A DNA stretch of 56,292 bases from Chitinophagaceae bacterium (GCA_016787135.1 JAEUVK010000153.1:1-56292); one strand, 5' to 3'. Positions 1 to 9,472 are shown, counted from the stretch's first letter. Notes: generated by a model not told the origin, from the sequence alone. Made by a program: numbers and translations.

Positions 1-19
1 CCTAAAATTCTTTTAAAGC

Positions 20-466
20 ATGTCACAAACAGTTTTCGAGAAATTACAATTGGCAGACGAAAAGAATCTCTTAATTCAGGGTTTGCCTTCTTCCATCGAA
101 AAACAGTTCAGTAAGTTGTCTTTTGCCAAAAACATGACGCCCCTTTTAAAGACCCGCAAAATTGATTTTGCACTGGTTTTTGCAGTTAATGAGAATCAGC
201 TTAACGGTATTTTAAGTGACGTAATGCCATCCCTGAAGGATGGATCGAAATTCTGGGTTGCTTACCCAAAACTCACCTCTAAGATCGCTACCGATCTCAA
301 CCGCGAATGCAGTTGGAACCGTTTAACATGCGAAGGCTATGAAAGCATTGAACGTGTTGAACTGGATCACGTATGGAGCGCTATGAGGTTTGTAAAAGGT
401 GAAAATCACCGGGGTGAAGATGCTCCTCCCGTTACCCGGAAAAGACAGGCTGCACTGGCAGATTAA
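20..466 (+). CDS. DUF3052-like hypothetical protein
   Basis: A 148-residue soluble protein with no signal peptide or membrane segment. The middle of the chain (about residues 45-95) reads as a beta-alpha-beta unit with FALVFAVNE followed by DGSKFWVAYPK, which resembles the DUF3052 family, a group without known function that looks like a trimmed Rossmann-type fold. The ATG at 20 is the first in frame and follows an A/T-rich stretch, normal for this phylum. It stands alone and is followed by a strong hairpin terminator at 490-519. The family call rests on pattern memory only; treat the function as unknown. Confidence 0.75.
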   Translation: MSQTVFEKLQLADEKNLLIQGLPSSIEKQFSKLSFAKNMTPLLKTRKIDFALVFAVNENQLNGILSDVMPSLKDGSKFWVAYPKLTSKIATDLNRECSWNRLTCEGYESIERVELDHVWSAMRFVKGENHRGEDAPPVTRKRQAALAD

Positions 467-489
467 GGTTACTGGTGAAAAATTATGCA

Positions 490-519
490 GGTTTGTTGCA
501 AAAGCAGCAAACCTTTTTT
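490..519 (+). terminator. Rho-independent terminator
   Basis: A 10-bp stem (GGTTTGTTGC / GCAGCAAACC, one G-T pair) with an AAAA loop is followed directly by a run of T. It closes the gene ending at 466 and lies ahead of the CYTH gene, which argues against the longer in-frame start at 399 for that gene. Confidence 0.85.
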
Positions 520-557
520 ATTGCCTTTGCTTTAGCTTCGTTTCATACAATACCTGC

Positions 558-1085
558 ATGGCTTTCTTAAATGTAGAAATAAAGGCATACTGTAATGACC
601 CGGCTTTTATCCGGAATTACCTGCAGTCAATGAATGCACTGTTCAAAGGAACGGATAAACAGACTGACACCTATTTTAATGTGTTCAATGGCCGCCTGAA
701 ACTCCGTGAAGGGAACATTGAAAATAACCTGATCTTTTACGAGAGAGCAAACCAGGCAGGGCCTAAAAATTCTCATTTTCACCTGGTGAAAGTAGAGGAT
801 GCAAAAGGGTTGAAAGAGGTATTGACAAGATCAAACGGAATAAAAATAGTTGTCAGAAAGAAACGGGACATCTATTACATCAATAATGTAAAGTTTCATA
901 TAGATGAAGTACCGGGGCTGGGATCATTTGTGGAAATAGAAGCGGGAAATGTGCTGGCCGATATGTCACAAAATGAGTTAAGAGAACAATGTGAATTTTA
1001 CCTGAAAGAGTTTGGTATTAAGCAGGAAGGCCTGATAGATGTATCCTATAGTGATATGTTACTGGGCAGAGCTGAGGCTACCTGA
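558..1085 (+). CDS. CYTH domain protein (class IV adenylate cyclase / triphosphatase superfamily)
   Basis: A 175-residue soluble protein. The N-terminal NVEIKAY matches the charged ExExK-type strand that opens CYTH domains, and basic and acidic residues alternate along the predicted strands (for example VVRKKRDIYY and FVEIEAG), as expected for the eight-stranded tunnel that binds triphosphates and metal. CYTH proteins include CyaB-type adenylate cyclases, thiamine triphosphatases and inorganic triphosphatases; the sequence alone does not separate these. The frame is open from 399, but the terminator at 490-519 and the conserved start of the domain favour the ATG at 558. The end overlaps the end of convergent dnaG by 8 bp. 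Confidence 0.8.
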   Translation: MAFLNVEIKAYCNDPAFIRNYLQSMNALFKGTDKQTDTYFNVFNGRLKLREGNIENNLIFYERANQAGPKNSHFHLVKVEDAKGLKEVLTRSNGIKIVVRKKRDIYYINNVKFHIDEVPGLGSFVEIEAGNVLADMSQNELREQCEFYLKEFGIKQEGLIDVSYSDMLLGRAEAT

Positions 1086-3108
1086 TGATAACAGTGCCGG
1101 TTTTTCTTGTGAGTTCCATTTCCATTTGTTTAAGATGTTCATGTGTTCGATGAAGCATTTCATATTCTGCTGATGTATGCGGTTTTTCCAGGTCAACCTG
1201 GTTTTCCAGGAGCATCCTTTTTACCTTACGGAGTTTTAAATAATTGATAGCCGATTCTACTTCTTCGTTGGTACGGTCCTCGTCCATTTTCAGGTATCGC
1301 ATCAACTCGGTCTCATTATCCTTCGCTACTGTTTTGATGAAATTTTCATAGCTCTGTTCAAACAATTGCTGCTGGTACCCGGTGGTTTGACTGAACTCAC
1401 GACGCCAATGCCCGCTTTCTTCGTATGGGAAATTAAGAAGAGATACAGCCAACGCACTGAGTTTGGCATCGGGATGATAAATAAAATAATTCTTATCAGG
1501 CGGCGGGCCATTCTGTAAGGCCTTCTTGAAAGAATGCATCAGCAGAACTACTTCTGCGTTGTCGATCAGGCTTTCATCCACCATCTCTTCAAAAATATGT
1601 TCTGCTATCAATTTAGATGCATCCCAGTTCCGTATGCCATGCTCCAGTAATATCCGGGCTATTTCCTTTTCCTGCAGTTCGTCCTTAAATAATAAACTGA
1701 ATGTAGCATCATCATAATTGGTTTGTTCGGCCTGTCTGGCGTTTTCCTCATGTTGTTTTGCTTCTTCAAACGGCAGCTTACGTTCCTGTGTAGCTATCCT
1801 GTCGCGTATGAATTTATTAACGAGAGCATGCAAACCGCTTTCATCAATCTTCAGGATTTCGGAACATTGCTTGATATAATCCTGCTGTTTGGTAAAATCT
1901 TCCGCTTTGTTGATCTTAGAGATCGTTTCTGCCATCCGATTCACCACTTCGGACTTACGGGTAGAATCATTGCCGGCATCTTTCAATGCTACTTCCAGTT
2001 GGAAGAGGATAAAGTCCTTCTTATTCTTTTGTACAAACTGTGTGAAGGCACCGGCCCCTACTTTATTTACATAACTGTCAGGATCTTCCTTGTCAGGTAT
2101 CAGGACCAATTTTACATTCAATCCTTCTTCCAATGCAAGATCAAGCCCACGTAATGCCGCTTTTACGCCGGCTGCATCGCCATCATAAACAATCGTGAGG
2201 TTATTGGTATATTTTTTTACTAATCGCAACTGGTCCTGGGTCAATGATGTACCGCCTGAAGCCACCACATTCTCAATACCTGCCTGATGTAATGAAATGA
2301 CATCGGTATATCCTTCCACAAGCAGACATTCATCTGCTCTATCAATGGCCTGGCGGGCAAAATAAGAACCGTACAGTATCTTACTTTTTATGTAGATCTC
2401 ATTCTCCGGAGTGTTAATGTACTTAGGGGCTTTATCTGTGGTCTTTAATATCCTTGCCCCAAAACCTAATACTTTGCCGCTTTGACTATGCACAGGGAAG
2501 ATGACCCGGCCACGGTAATTATCCATCAACTGGTCATTACGGTTGACAACAAGGCCTGTTTTTAAAAGCAAATCGGGTGAATACTGTTTGGCAGCGGCTT
2601 CTTTAGTGAAGGCATCTCTCTGTTCAGGCGAATAGCCTAACTGAAATTTTCGTATGATATCTTCCCGAAACCCTCTTTCTTTGAAATAACTCAAACCAAT
2701 ATCCTGCCCCTCTTCTGTTTCAAATAATATTTTGGAAAAAAATTGCTGGGCAAAACTGTTGATGATATACAGGCTGTCGGCTGATTGTTGCTGCAGTCTT
2801 TGCTCATCGGTTTGAAAAGTCTCTTCGATCTCTATGTTGTAACGGTTAGCCAGCCATTTAAGCGCCTCAACATAACTGTACTTCTCATGCTCCATGATGA
2901 AGCTGATCGTATTGCCGCTACGGCCACACCCAAAACATTTATATATTTCCTTGGCTGGGGAAACAGTAAAAGAAGGGGTCTTTTCGTTATGAAAAGGACA
3001 AAGCCCCAGGTAATTGGTGCCCCTTTTTTTGAGCTTTACGAAGCTGCCGATAACATCAATAATGTCAAGCCGGCCGAGTATTTGTTGTATGGTATTCTGG
3101 GAGATCAT
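1078..3108 (-). CDS. dnaG: DNA primase DnaG
   Basis: Synthesises RNA primers at the replication fork, working with the replicative helicase. The 676-residue product starting at the ATG ending at 3108 begins MISQNTIQQI, the usual DnaG opening; the frame is open further upstream to 3231, but those residues do not look like primase. The N-terminal CHC2 zinc finger has Cys37, His40, Cys58 and Cys61 (CPFH and CFGC). The TOPRIM core shows the EGYTDV motif (acidic catalytic Glu) and the metal-binding DGDAAG. The C-terminal third, which binds helicase in other bacteria, is divergent. It is read toward and slightly overlaps the CYTH gene. Confidence 0.97.
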   Translation of the reverse strand: MISQNTIQQILGRLDIIDVIGSFVKLKKRGTNYLGLCPFHNEKTPSFTVSPAKEIYKCFGCGRSGNTISFIMEHEKYSYVEALKWLANRYNIEIEETFQTDEQRLQQQSADSLYIINSFAQQFFSKILFETEEGQDIGLSYFKERGFREDIIRKFQLGYSPEQRDAFTKEAAAKQYSPDLLLKTGLVVNRNDQLMDNYRGRVIFPVHSQSGKVLGFGARILKTTDKAPKYINTPENEIYIKSKILYGSYFARQAIDRADECLLVEGYTDVISLHQAGIENVVASGGTSLTQDQLRLVKKYTNNLTIVYDGDAAGVKAALRGLDLALEEGLNVKLVLIPDKEDPDSYVNKVGAGAFTQFVQKNKKDFILFQLEVALKDAGNDSTRKSEVVNRMAETISKINKAEDFTKQQDYIKQCSEILKIDESGLHALVNKFIRDRIATQERKLPFEEAKQHEENARQAEQTNYDDATFSLLFKDELQEKEIARILLEHGIRNWDASKLIAEHIFEEMVDESLIDNAEVVLLMHSFKKALQNGPPPDKNYFIYHPDAKLSALAVSLLNFPYEESGHWRREFSQTTGYQQQLFEQSYENFIKTVAKDNETELMRYLKMDEDRTNEEVESAINYLKLRKVKRMLLENQVDLEKPHTSAEYEMLHRTHEHLKQMEMELTRKTGTVIIR

Positions 3109-3347
3109 CAGCAAAGGATGCAATATACTTAATAGCCCATGTTTGACCGAAAATTGGGAAGAGCTATAAGCAGTTTTTCCGGGTTCGTTCATGTTCTTAT
3201 GAAGGCGGGGGTATAATTCGTTCACGTACAATCAACATAGGGAAAGTCCTCAATTTTCTGCACCCTGGGTTTTTTTATCAGGAAAAAATAGTAAGGACTA
3301 AACCTCCCTGTATTTTCTTTGTCTCATCATCTCAAATTTTAATTTTT

Positions 3348-4262
3348 ATGAAAATAACCCACTACCTGCTCGGGCTTTTTAGCTGCCTGGCAGTAACATC
3401 TCAGGCCCAGAACGAATCCGGTGTTGATTCAACAGGTCTTCCCGGTGATAACTTTAGTTTACAGGGGGCACTGGCCATGTTCCAAAAAGCCAGTTCACCT
3501 GAGGATTTTGAAAAACTCCTGAACAGCCAGGATAATAACGTTAACAACCTTGACCTGAATGAAGACGGAGAGACCGATTATATCCGTGTGATTGATAATT
3601 CAGATAAGGATGTTCATGCTTTTGTATTGCAAGCTGTTGTCTCAGAAAAAGAAAGCCAGGATATAGCAGTAATAGAGCTGGAAAAAACAGGCGATACTAC
3701 TGCCGTATTGCAAATCATCGGCGATGAGGATATTTATGGAGAGCAGGTAATTGCAGAGCCTGATGGCGGTGGAGATGATGATGGTGCTTTGATCTATGAT
3801 CTAAACAATACAGTTGCACACGGCCCCAATGCCAATTACTTTACAAGGGAGACAAGGGTGGTCATCAATGTCTGGTTCTGGCCTTCCGTCCGGTTTGTGT
3901 ATGGTCCTCTTTACAGACCGTGGGTTTCTCCCTGGAGATGGCGTCATTATCCTGCATATTGGAGACCATGGAGGCCATTAGCATGGCATGTATGGCATCC
4001 CCGTTGTATCGCCTATCACAGGCCTTTTGTAGTGGTACGTACACATAGGGTTGTAAGAGCCCATGCCATTTACAGGCCGGTAAGGGTAACATCGGTTTCG
4101 GTAAGAACACGTCATGCTACGGCCGTTAACGGATATAGGGTTACGAGGACAAAAACAACCGTAACCGGACCCAGAGGTCGTCAGGCTACAAAAAACACTA
4201 CTACCGTGAGAGGCAGGAACGGGCAGGTGAAAGCAAAAAAGACAACCGTAAGAAGAAGATAA
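3348..4262 (+). CDS. Exported Trp/Arg/His-rich protein with EF-hand-like loop
   Basis: A 304-residue protein with a clear signal peptide (MKITHYLLGLFSCLAVTSQAQ). The N-terminal half is acidic and contains DLNEDGETDYI (about residues 65-75), the spacing of a calcium-binding EF-hand or dockerin loop. From about residue 165 it switches to a segment crowded with Trp, Pro, Arg, His and Tyr, and the last 60 residues are strongly basic with Thr-Val repeats. I do not recognise a characterised family. The sharp charge switch suggests an envelope protein that may bind nucleic acid or polyanions, but that is inference. A TTTCTTTG element (near the -7 consensus) lies at 3314-3321; a terminator follows at 4291. 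Confidence 0.8.
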   Translation: MKITHYLLGLFSCLAVTSQAQNESGVDSTGLPGDNFSLQGALAMFQKASSPEDFEKLLNSQDNNVNNLDLNEDGETDYIRVIDNSDKDVHAFVLQAVVSEKESQDIAVIELEKTGDTTAVLQIIGDEDIYGEQVIAEPDGGGDDDGALIYDLNNTVAHGPNANYFTRETRVVINVWFWPSVRFVYGPLYRPWVSPWRWRHYPAYWRPWRPLAWHVWHPRCIAYHRPFVVVRTHRVVRAHAIYRPVRVTSVSVRTRHATAVNGYRVTRTKTTVTGPRGRQATKNTTTVRGRNGQVKAKKTTVRRR

Positions 4263-4290
4263 TCAAACTATAAATCTAACAGCAAAGGCA

Positions 4291-4320
4291 GACCCGGGAT
4301 CATCCGGGTCTTTTTGTTTT
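4291..4320 (+). terminator. Rho-independent terminator
   Basis: A 7-bp GC-rich stem (GACCCGG / CCGGGTC) with a 6-nt loop, then TTTTTGTTTT. It ends the exported-protein transcript. Confidence 0.85.
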
Positions 4321-4497
4321 CAGACAATGACCTTTAATAGTTACTTTTCTTATTATCATCAATAGCGATCATGAACTTCATCATGTGCAAAGAAATTTCT
4401 GGATTTTGAGGAAAAAGAGTTATAATTTACATATACCATTCCACAGTACCCCAGGGAAAAAAGTAAACAACATTGCTTCACCTTAAATTTTAATCCC

Positions 4498-4872
4498 ATG
4501 GTTCAGGTAGAAACCGCACAGCTCACTGCAGAGTGCGAATCCTGGAGGCAGGTTCTCCGCTTATACCGCGAAGAATTCACCCAGGACAAAACAAAACTCC
4601 AACTCGCCGCCAGCCGCACTCTCTCCAAAGACCAGTTACAGCAAGTAGATCATCTCCACAATCAGTTTCACATTCAGCTCATCAACATTCACGATCTCAA
4701 GCAAGCGATCAAAAACCATGACCGCAAGATCGGTTATGAAATGCGTGAACAAAACGGCCTGAATGAAGAAACAGTAGCGGAACACGAAAACCTCTTTAAT
4801 CAATACCAAACCCTGGAGCATACCCTGCAGGAACTCAGGGAAGAGTTCAATAGCTTTCTGAGCCGAACGTAA
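4498..4872 (+). CDS. Small coiled-coil protein
   Basis: A 124-residue soluble, highly charged protein that is almost wholly predicted helix: heptad-like spacing of Leu, Ile and Val runs through two blocks, about residues 1-65 and 80-120, with many Gln and Glu. No signal peptide, no membrane segment and no catalytic motif. I do not recognise the family. It lies 114 bp upstream of the EF-G paralogue on the same strand, with no clear terminator between them, so co-transcription is possible. A partner or structural role is all that can be suggested. Confidence 0.7.
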   Translation: MVQVETAQLTAECESWRQVLRLYREEFTQDKTKLQLAASRTLSKDQLQQVDHLHNQFHIQLINIHDLKQAIKNHDRKIGYEMREQNGLNEETVAEHENLFNQYQTLEHTLQELREEFNSFLSRT

Positions 4873-4986
4873 TAGTCTGAATTATTCTTGAAAAATTAAA
4901 GTAAACTGGTTGGAGTGATACCTATCGTTCCGGCACGCAGTTTCGTCAACATACCTTAGTAATGATCACAATTAAAATTTTTTGCT

Positions 4987-7122
4987 ATGCCAGAATTTGA
5001 TACCTCACATGTCAAAAATATAGTCTTGCTGGGCCACGCCGGTTCCGGTAAGACCACCTTAGCGGAGTGCATGCTATATGAAGCAGGCCTTATAAACCGA
5101 AAAGGTTCTATATCTGAAAGAAACACAACAGGAGATTACCACGAACTGGAACAGGAACGTGGTAATTCTATTTTTAGCAAGCTCCTTCACACCAAATGGC
5201 GCGGTTACAAGATCAATATCATCGATACACCCGGCTATGATGACTTTACCGGCGAAGTGATCTCTGCACTAAGAGTGGCCGATACCGGTGTCATGCTTAT
5301 AAATGCAGTAATGGGGGTAGAAGTAGGTACCGACATTATCTGGGAGTACACAGAAAAATTCAAGACCCCGATGATATTCGCTGTTAACAAACTCGATGAT
5401 GATAATGCCGACTTCGATAAAACCGTCAGGGAAGCCAAATCGCATTTTGGAGGCAATGTTGTCGTGGTTCAGTATCCGCACCAGGTGGGATCAGGCTTTC
5501 ATGAGATAATAGATGTACTGCGGATGACCATGTATAAATTCACAGATAACGGAAGTAAACCGGAAAAACTCCCTATACCTGATGATCAAAAACAAAAAGC
5601 AGATGATCTGCATAAGGAACTGATCGAGGCTATTGCCAGCAATGATGAAAGCCTTATGGAGAAATATTTTGACAAGGGCGAACTGGATGAAGATGAAATG
5701 AAAATGGGCTTGAAAAAAGCAATGATCAATCATGATCTCTTCCCCGTATTCTGTTTGTCAGCTGAAAGAAATATGGGTAGTGGCCGTTTAATGGGATTTA
5801 TTGACAATGTATGCCCCAGTGCCAATGAAATGCCGCCACAAATCACTAAGAGCGGCGATAAACTTGCCTGTGATGCCAATGGTCCTGCCTGCATCTTTAT
5901 TTACAAAACGGTCAGTGAACCTCACGTCGGTGAATTATCTTTCTTCAAGGTCTATTCCGGCACTATTAAAAGCGGAATGGAACTGGAAAACGAATCAACC
6001 GGAGTAACAGAAAAGATCAGCCAGTTATTTTTGGTAGAAGGTAATAAACGTTCCAATGTGAATGAACTGGTGGCCGGAGATATCGGCGCTACATTGAAGC
6101 TGAAGAATACCCACGTCAACAATACCCTGCATGCCCGCGGGAAGAACTATGAACTGCATGCCATAGAATTTCCACCGCCTAATATGACAGTAGCGATCGA
6201 GACACTGAAAAAAGGTGAGGAGGAAAAATTATCGCAGGCATTGCACCAGTTGCGGGAAGAAGATCCTACTTTATTGGTGGAAGTTTCGCCTGAGTTAAAG
6301 CAAACATTGATCCATTGCCAGGGTGATATGCATCTGGCTGTAGCTAAATGGAAGATCGAGCATAATCATAAACTGGAAGTAAAATTCGTAAAACCAAGGA
6401 TAGCCTACAGGGAAACCATCCGCAAGACGGCCGATGCCAGTTATCGTCACAAAAAGCAAAGTGGCGGCGCCGGCCAGTTCGGCGAAGTGTTCATGCGGAT
6501 AGAACCCTGGTATGAAGGCATGCCCGAACCGAAAGACCTTACTGTAAGGGGCAGGGATACATACGACCTTGACTGGGGTGGTAAGCTTGTTTTCTACAAC
6601 TGTATCGTTGGTGGCGCTATTGATGCCCGTTTCCTTCCTTCGATTTTAAAAGGGGTGATGGAGAAAATGCAGAATGGCCCTTTGACCGGCTCGTATGCCC
6701 GTGATATACGTGTAAGTGTATATGACGGCAAGATGCACCCGGTTGATTCAAATGATATCTCATTTAAGATTGCAGGTTTGCAGGCTTTTCGCCAGGCATT
6801 TCAGCAGGCGGACCCGCAGATACTTGAACCGATCTATCATGTGGAAGTGCTATGTCCCGATGACCTTACCGGGGCAGTGATGGGTGACCTGCAAAGCCGC
6901 CGTGCCATTGTAGAAGGGATAGACAGCGAAGGCCATTTTCAGAAAGTGGTTGCTAAAGTACCATTAGTAGAAATGGATGGTTATTCATCTTCGCTACGTT
7001 CCATTACACAGGGAAGAGCGAAATTCAAAATGCACTTCCAGGCATACGAAGCAGTGCCGTTTGAAATACAGCGCAGGCTGATAGATGAATACAGCAAAAT
7101 AGCTAAAGAAGAGTTTGCATAA
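4987..7122 (+). CDS. fusA: Elongation factor G paralogue (EF-G2 type)
   Basis: A 711-residue translational GTPase with the full EF-G layout: G domain (1-280), domain II, domain III, domain IV (the part that enters the A site) and domain V. Visible motifs are the P-loop GHAGSGKT (16-23), DTPGYDDF (80-87) and NKLD (134-137). Switch I reads ERGNSI (57-62) where canonical EF-G has ERGITI, so the conserved Thr that holds the magnesium ion is Ser and the neighbouring Ile is Asn. That change, and the absence of rpsL/rpsG/tuf next door, points to an EF-G2-like accessory factor rather than the main translocase. The symbol fusA is used in the family sense. A terminator follows directly. Confidence 0.9.
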   Translation: MPEFDTSHVKNIVLLGHAGSGKTTLAECMLYEAGLINRKGSISERNTTGDYHELEQERGNSIFSKLLHTKWRGYKINIIDTPGYDDFTGEVISALRVADTGVMLINAVMGVEVGTDIIWEYTEKFKTPMIFAVNKLDDDNADFDKTVREAKSHFGGNVVVVQYPHQVGSGFHEIIDVLRMTMYKFTDNGSKPEKLPIPDDQKQKADDLHKELIEAIASNDESLMEKYFDKGELDEDEMKMGLKKAMINHDLFPVFCLSAERNMGSGRLMGFIDNVCPSANEMPPQITKSGDKLACDANGPACIFIYKTVSEPHVGELSFFKVYSGTIKSGMELENESTGVTEKISQLFLVEGNKRSNVNELVAGDIGATLKLKNTHVNNTLHARGKNYELHAIEFPPPNMTVAIETLKKGEEEKLSQALHQLREEDPTLLVEVSPELKQTLIHCQGDMHLAVAKWKIEHNHKLEVKFVKPRIAYRETIRKTADASYRHKKQSGGAGQFGEVFMRIEPWYEGMPEPKDLTVRGRDTYDLDWGGKLVFYNCIVGGAIDARFLPSILKGVMEKMQNGPLTGSYARDIRVSVYDGKMHPVDSNDISFKIAGLQAFRQAFQQADPQILEPIYHVEVLCPDDLTGAVMGDLQSRRAIVEGIDSEGHFQKVVAKVPLVEMDGYSSSLRSITQGRAKFKMHFQAYEAVPFEIQRRLIDEYSKIAKEEFA

Positions 7123-7147
7123 ACACCAGCCAGACCAATTGCTTTTG

Positions 7148-7176
7148 AAGGCCCCGGAAGAAGGGGCCTTTTGTTT
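7148..7176 (+). terminator. Rho-independent terminator after the EF-G gene
   Basis: The stem AAGGCCCC / GGGGCCTT with a 7-nt loop is followed by TTGTTT. The astacin-gene frame is open across this element, which argues for that gene starting downstream at 7231 or 7246. Confidence 0.85.
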
Positions 7177-7230
7177 ATGCACTACTTCAAATTTATTATT
7201 TCATCGAATAAGCGATTTTGTAACTTACTG

Positions 7231-8784
7231 ATGAAATTTTTAGCCATGTCTGCATTTTGCCGCCTTTTTTTTATACCTGTATTGCTGTTTTCCTTTTATT
7301 CAGATGCGCAGATACAGCCGTGCATTGACGTACGTGCAGCCCGTAAGGACAACGGGGCAGGGCAAGGCGTCTATGATTTTAATAATAAATGGACACCAGG
7401 AGCTACCCTGACAGTAAGCTTTCTCAATGGAACAGAATGGCAAAAGGAAAAAGTAAAACAATATGCACCGCAATGGTGCCGGTATGCCAATGTGAAATTT
7501 GATTTTCTGACTCAGACAGCAGGGGATATCCGGATAAGTTTTGACAAAAAAGGCTCCTATTCATACATTGGCATTGATGCAAAGAACAGAAAGCTGACGG
7601 AGGAAACAATGAACCTGGGATGGATAAATGACAGCAAGACAGAAGGACAGTTGAGATCGGTCATACTGCACGAATTCGGGCATACACTCGGACTGCTGCA
7701 TGAACACATGAACCCAATGAGCAATATCAAATGGAATAAGGAGGTAGTGTATGCCTATTACCTGCAATACGACGGATGGAGCAAGGATATGGTGGACAGG
7801 CAGGTATTTGACCGCTATAGTGTCACCATGACCAACAAAAGTTACGACCCGAAATCTATCATGCATTATCCCATACCTGCCACTTTTACTACAGACGGGT
7901 ATGCCGTCGGCGAAAACTTTGACCTTTCAGAAAATGATAAAAAACTGATCACAGAATTATATCCTTTCAATAAAGTGTTGCCTCTTGACAATAAAACAAC
8001 ACTATGGTCGAAACTGGAAAATATGAATATCGAGTATAACGTGACAGAGAACGGCCAACTCGGTATGCGGATCAAACAGAATTTTACTATCTATAATGCA
8101 CAAAACAGCAAATGCATCATGGCCGTCTATTTTTATAATGCCGATGACGGCAAGGCATTGGTTGACCAAAATGGTGTTAAGGCCTCTGCGGACGGCAAGG
8201 TAGCGGCATTCACCTATTTCAACCCCGGCTACCAGAATACGGAATACAAAGACCTTTCCCTGTTTATGCCTTATGATGAGCTGGAACTTGGCGCCGGTAA
8301 TTTCCGGCTCAAATGTTATGTGGCCTTATTTGATCCAAACCTGAAGGTCATCACTTCCAGTGGGTACCAGTATTTTACTTTTTCGCAGGGCATCAGTTGC
8401 AAGGAAGTGAAACTGGAAGTAAAGTATGATGATGCGGGCCAGCGGATAGCCCTTACACCCATCTTCACTATTGAGAATGCCAAAGGTGTTGCCTGCCATG
8501 CGGTAGCCTATTTTTATGATGAGAGGGGAGTGCCGCTGAAAGATATGAATAGCACGTATAGTACACGGGAATCAACCATAGCCAGTACGGTTGATTTCAC
8601 GCCCGGCTACCCGGTTACCCTGTACAATAATAACCAAATGGATTTTACGATCTATCTTCCTTATTCCGAACTACATTTGCCGAAAGGCTATTACAAGTTA
8701 CAGTACAAAGTAGTATTGTTTGATGACAAATGGAACCGGATCGTGAGCAGCCCTTTGTATAATTTCACTTTTAACCAGAACTAG
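7231..8784 (+). CDS. Exported astacin-like zinc metalloprotease
   Basis: A secreted peptidase of the metzincin clan. The 517-residue product from the ATG at 7231 has a hydrophobic signal (about residues 7-26, ending SDA-Q). The zinc site HEFGHTLGLLHEH (147-159; ligands His147, His151, His157, catalytic Glu148) and the Met-turn SIMHYP (209-214) match astacins (M12A), including the Glu after the third His. After the catalytic domain come two copies of a module of about 120 residues (265-386 and 393-516), each running YFY, a -TPGY- or -NPGY- turn, then LPYxEL or MPYDEL, and ending YxxFTF. The repeats probably fold as beta sandwiches used for binding. An alternative start is the ATG at 7246. Confidence 0.88.
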   Translation: MKFLAMSAFCRLFFIPVLLFSFYSDAQIQPCIDVRAARKDNGAGQGVYDFNNKWTPGATLTVSFLNGTEWQKEKVKQYAPQWCRYANVKFDFLTQTAGDIRISFDKKGSYSYIGIDAKNRKLTEETMNLGWINDSKTEGQLRSVILHEFGHTLGLLHEHMNPMSNIKWNKEVVYAYYLQYDGWSKDMVDRQVFDRYSVTMTNKSYDPKSIMHYPIPATFTTDGYAVGENFDLSENDKKLITELYPFNKVLPLDNKTTLWSKLENMNIEYNVTENGQLGMRIKQNFTIYNAQNSKCIMAVYFYNADDGKALVDQNGVKASADGKVAAFTYFNPGYQNTEYKDLSLFMPYDELELGAGNFRLKCYVALFDPNLKVITSSGYQYFTFSQGISCKEVKLEVKYDDAGQRIALTPIFTIENAKGVACHAVAYFYDERGVPLKDMNSTYSTRESTIASTVDFTPGYPVTLYNNNQMDFTIYLPYSELHLPKGYYKLQYKVVLFDDKWNRIVSSPLYNFTFNQN

Positions 8785-8800
8785 CTAAGGCTACAGCAGG

Positions 8801-9472
8801 TCATTTGGTAAAACTGATACATTCTTTCAACTCTTTTTCTGAATAGGCTACATTGTATTGCTTTAGTACATCTTCCGGCACACCGTTCCATTGATTCGCC
8901 TGGTTGCCGGCATAGCCAATATCCTTTACGCCGATCTGCGAGGTGTAAAAACCTGTGGCAGTTAAGTTTCGCATCAATGTAAAGAATGCTACGCCCTGTG
9001 TCAGTTCCTTGTTTGCTTTGGCCTTTTCCGGATAAGCGATCAGGTCAATTATTTCTATCTGCTGAACAGAAGAGCATTCTTTGAATGTCTTTTCAAAACG
9101 TTTCAGACACTGCATATCCAGCCAGCGAAGACCGCCCCGCATCGGGACCTGGTACTGCGGCATATCTTTTACAATGAACTCAATGAAGTCCGGCACTTTT
9201 GCATCGGAAGCACTACCGCTTACTTCATCCCTGGGAATAATGATATCGGTCAGTATTGTGATAGTAGCCATTTCATGGTCTGAGAAAAATTTTCCTTTCG
9301 CCAATATCTCTTTTTCACGGGCTATCTCTTCCGGGTTGCGGTCGAGATTGAACTTTGGTTCAGCCACTGCTTCTTCTGGTTTCTTCTTTTCTTCTGTGTT
9401 ACAGGCTGCTGCAATAGCACCGCCGGCAATAGCACCGGTAGCGATCAGTTTGAGCGATTTTCTTCTGTCCAT
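8801..9472 (-). CDS. Gluconate 2-dehydrogenase subunit 3-like protein, Tat lipoprotein
   Basis: The small subunit of a membrane-associated flavoprotein dehydrogenase. The 223-residue chain opens with MDRRKSLKL, a twin-arginine signal, followed by an Ala/Gly-rich hydrophobic stretch ending AAAC, so it is probably exported folded by Tat and then lipidated. The body (50-215) has the helical pattern of gluconate 2-dehydrogenase subunit 3, including ILTDIIIPRDE and the later FFTLMRNLT. In known FAD-dependent glucose and gluconate dehydrogenases this subunit carries the catalytic subunit out of the cell. It lies 59 bp downstream of the GMC gene on the same strand, which fits one complex. No cytochrome c subunit is present here. 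Confidence 0.88.
   Translation of the reverse strand: MDRRKSLKLIATGAIAGGAIAAACNTEEKKKPEEAVAEPKFNLDRNPEEIAREKEILAKGKFFSDHEMATITILTDIIIPRDEVSGSASDAKVPDFIEFIVKDMPQYQVPMRGGLRWLDMQCLKRFEKTFKECSSVQQIEIIDLIAYPEKAKANKELTQGVAFFTLMRNLTATGFYTSQIGVKDIGYAGNQANQWNGVPEDVLKQYNVAYSEKELKECISFTK

Noticed and set aside
1723..2154. Plus-strand frame inside dnaG
   Set aside because: It is a shadow of the primase coding frame; dnaG motifs are clear on the other strand.
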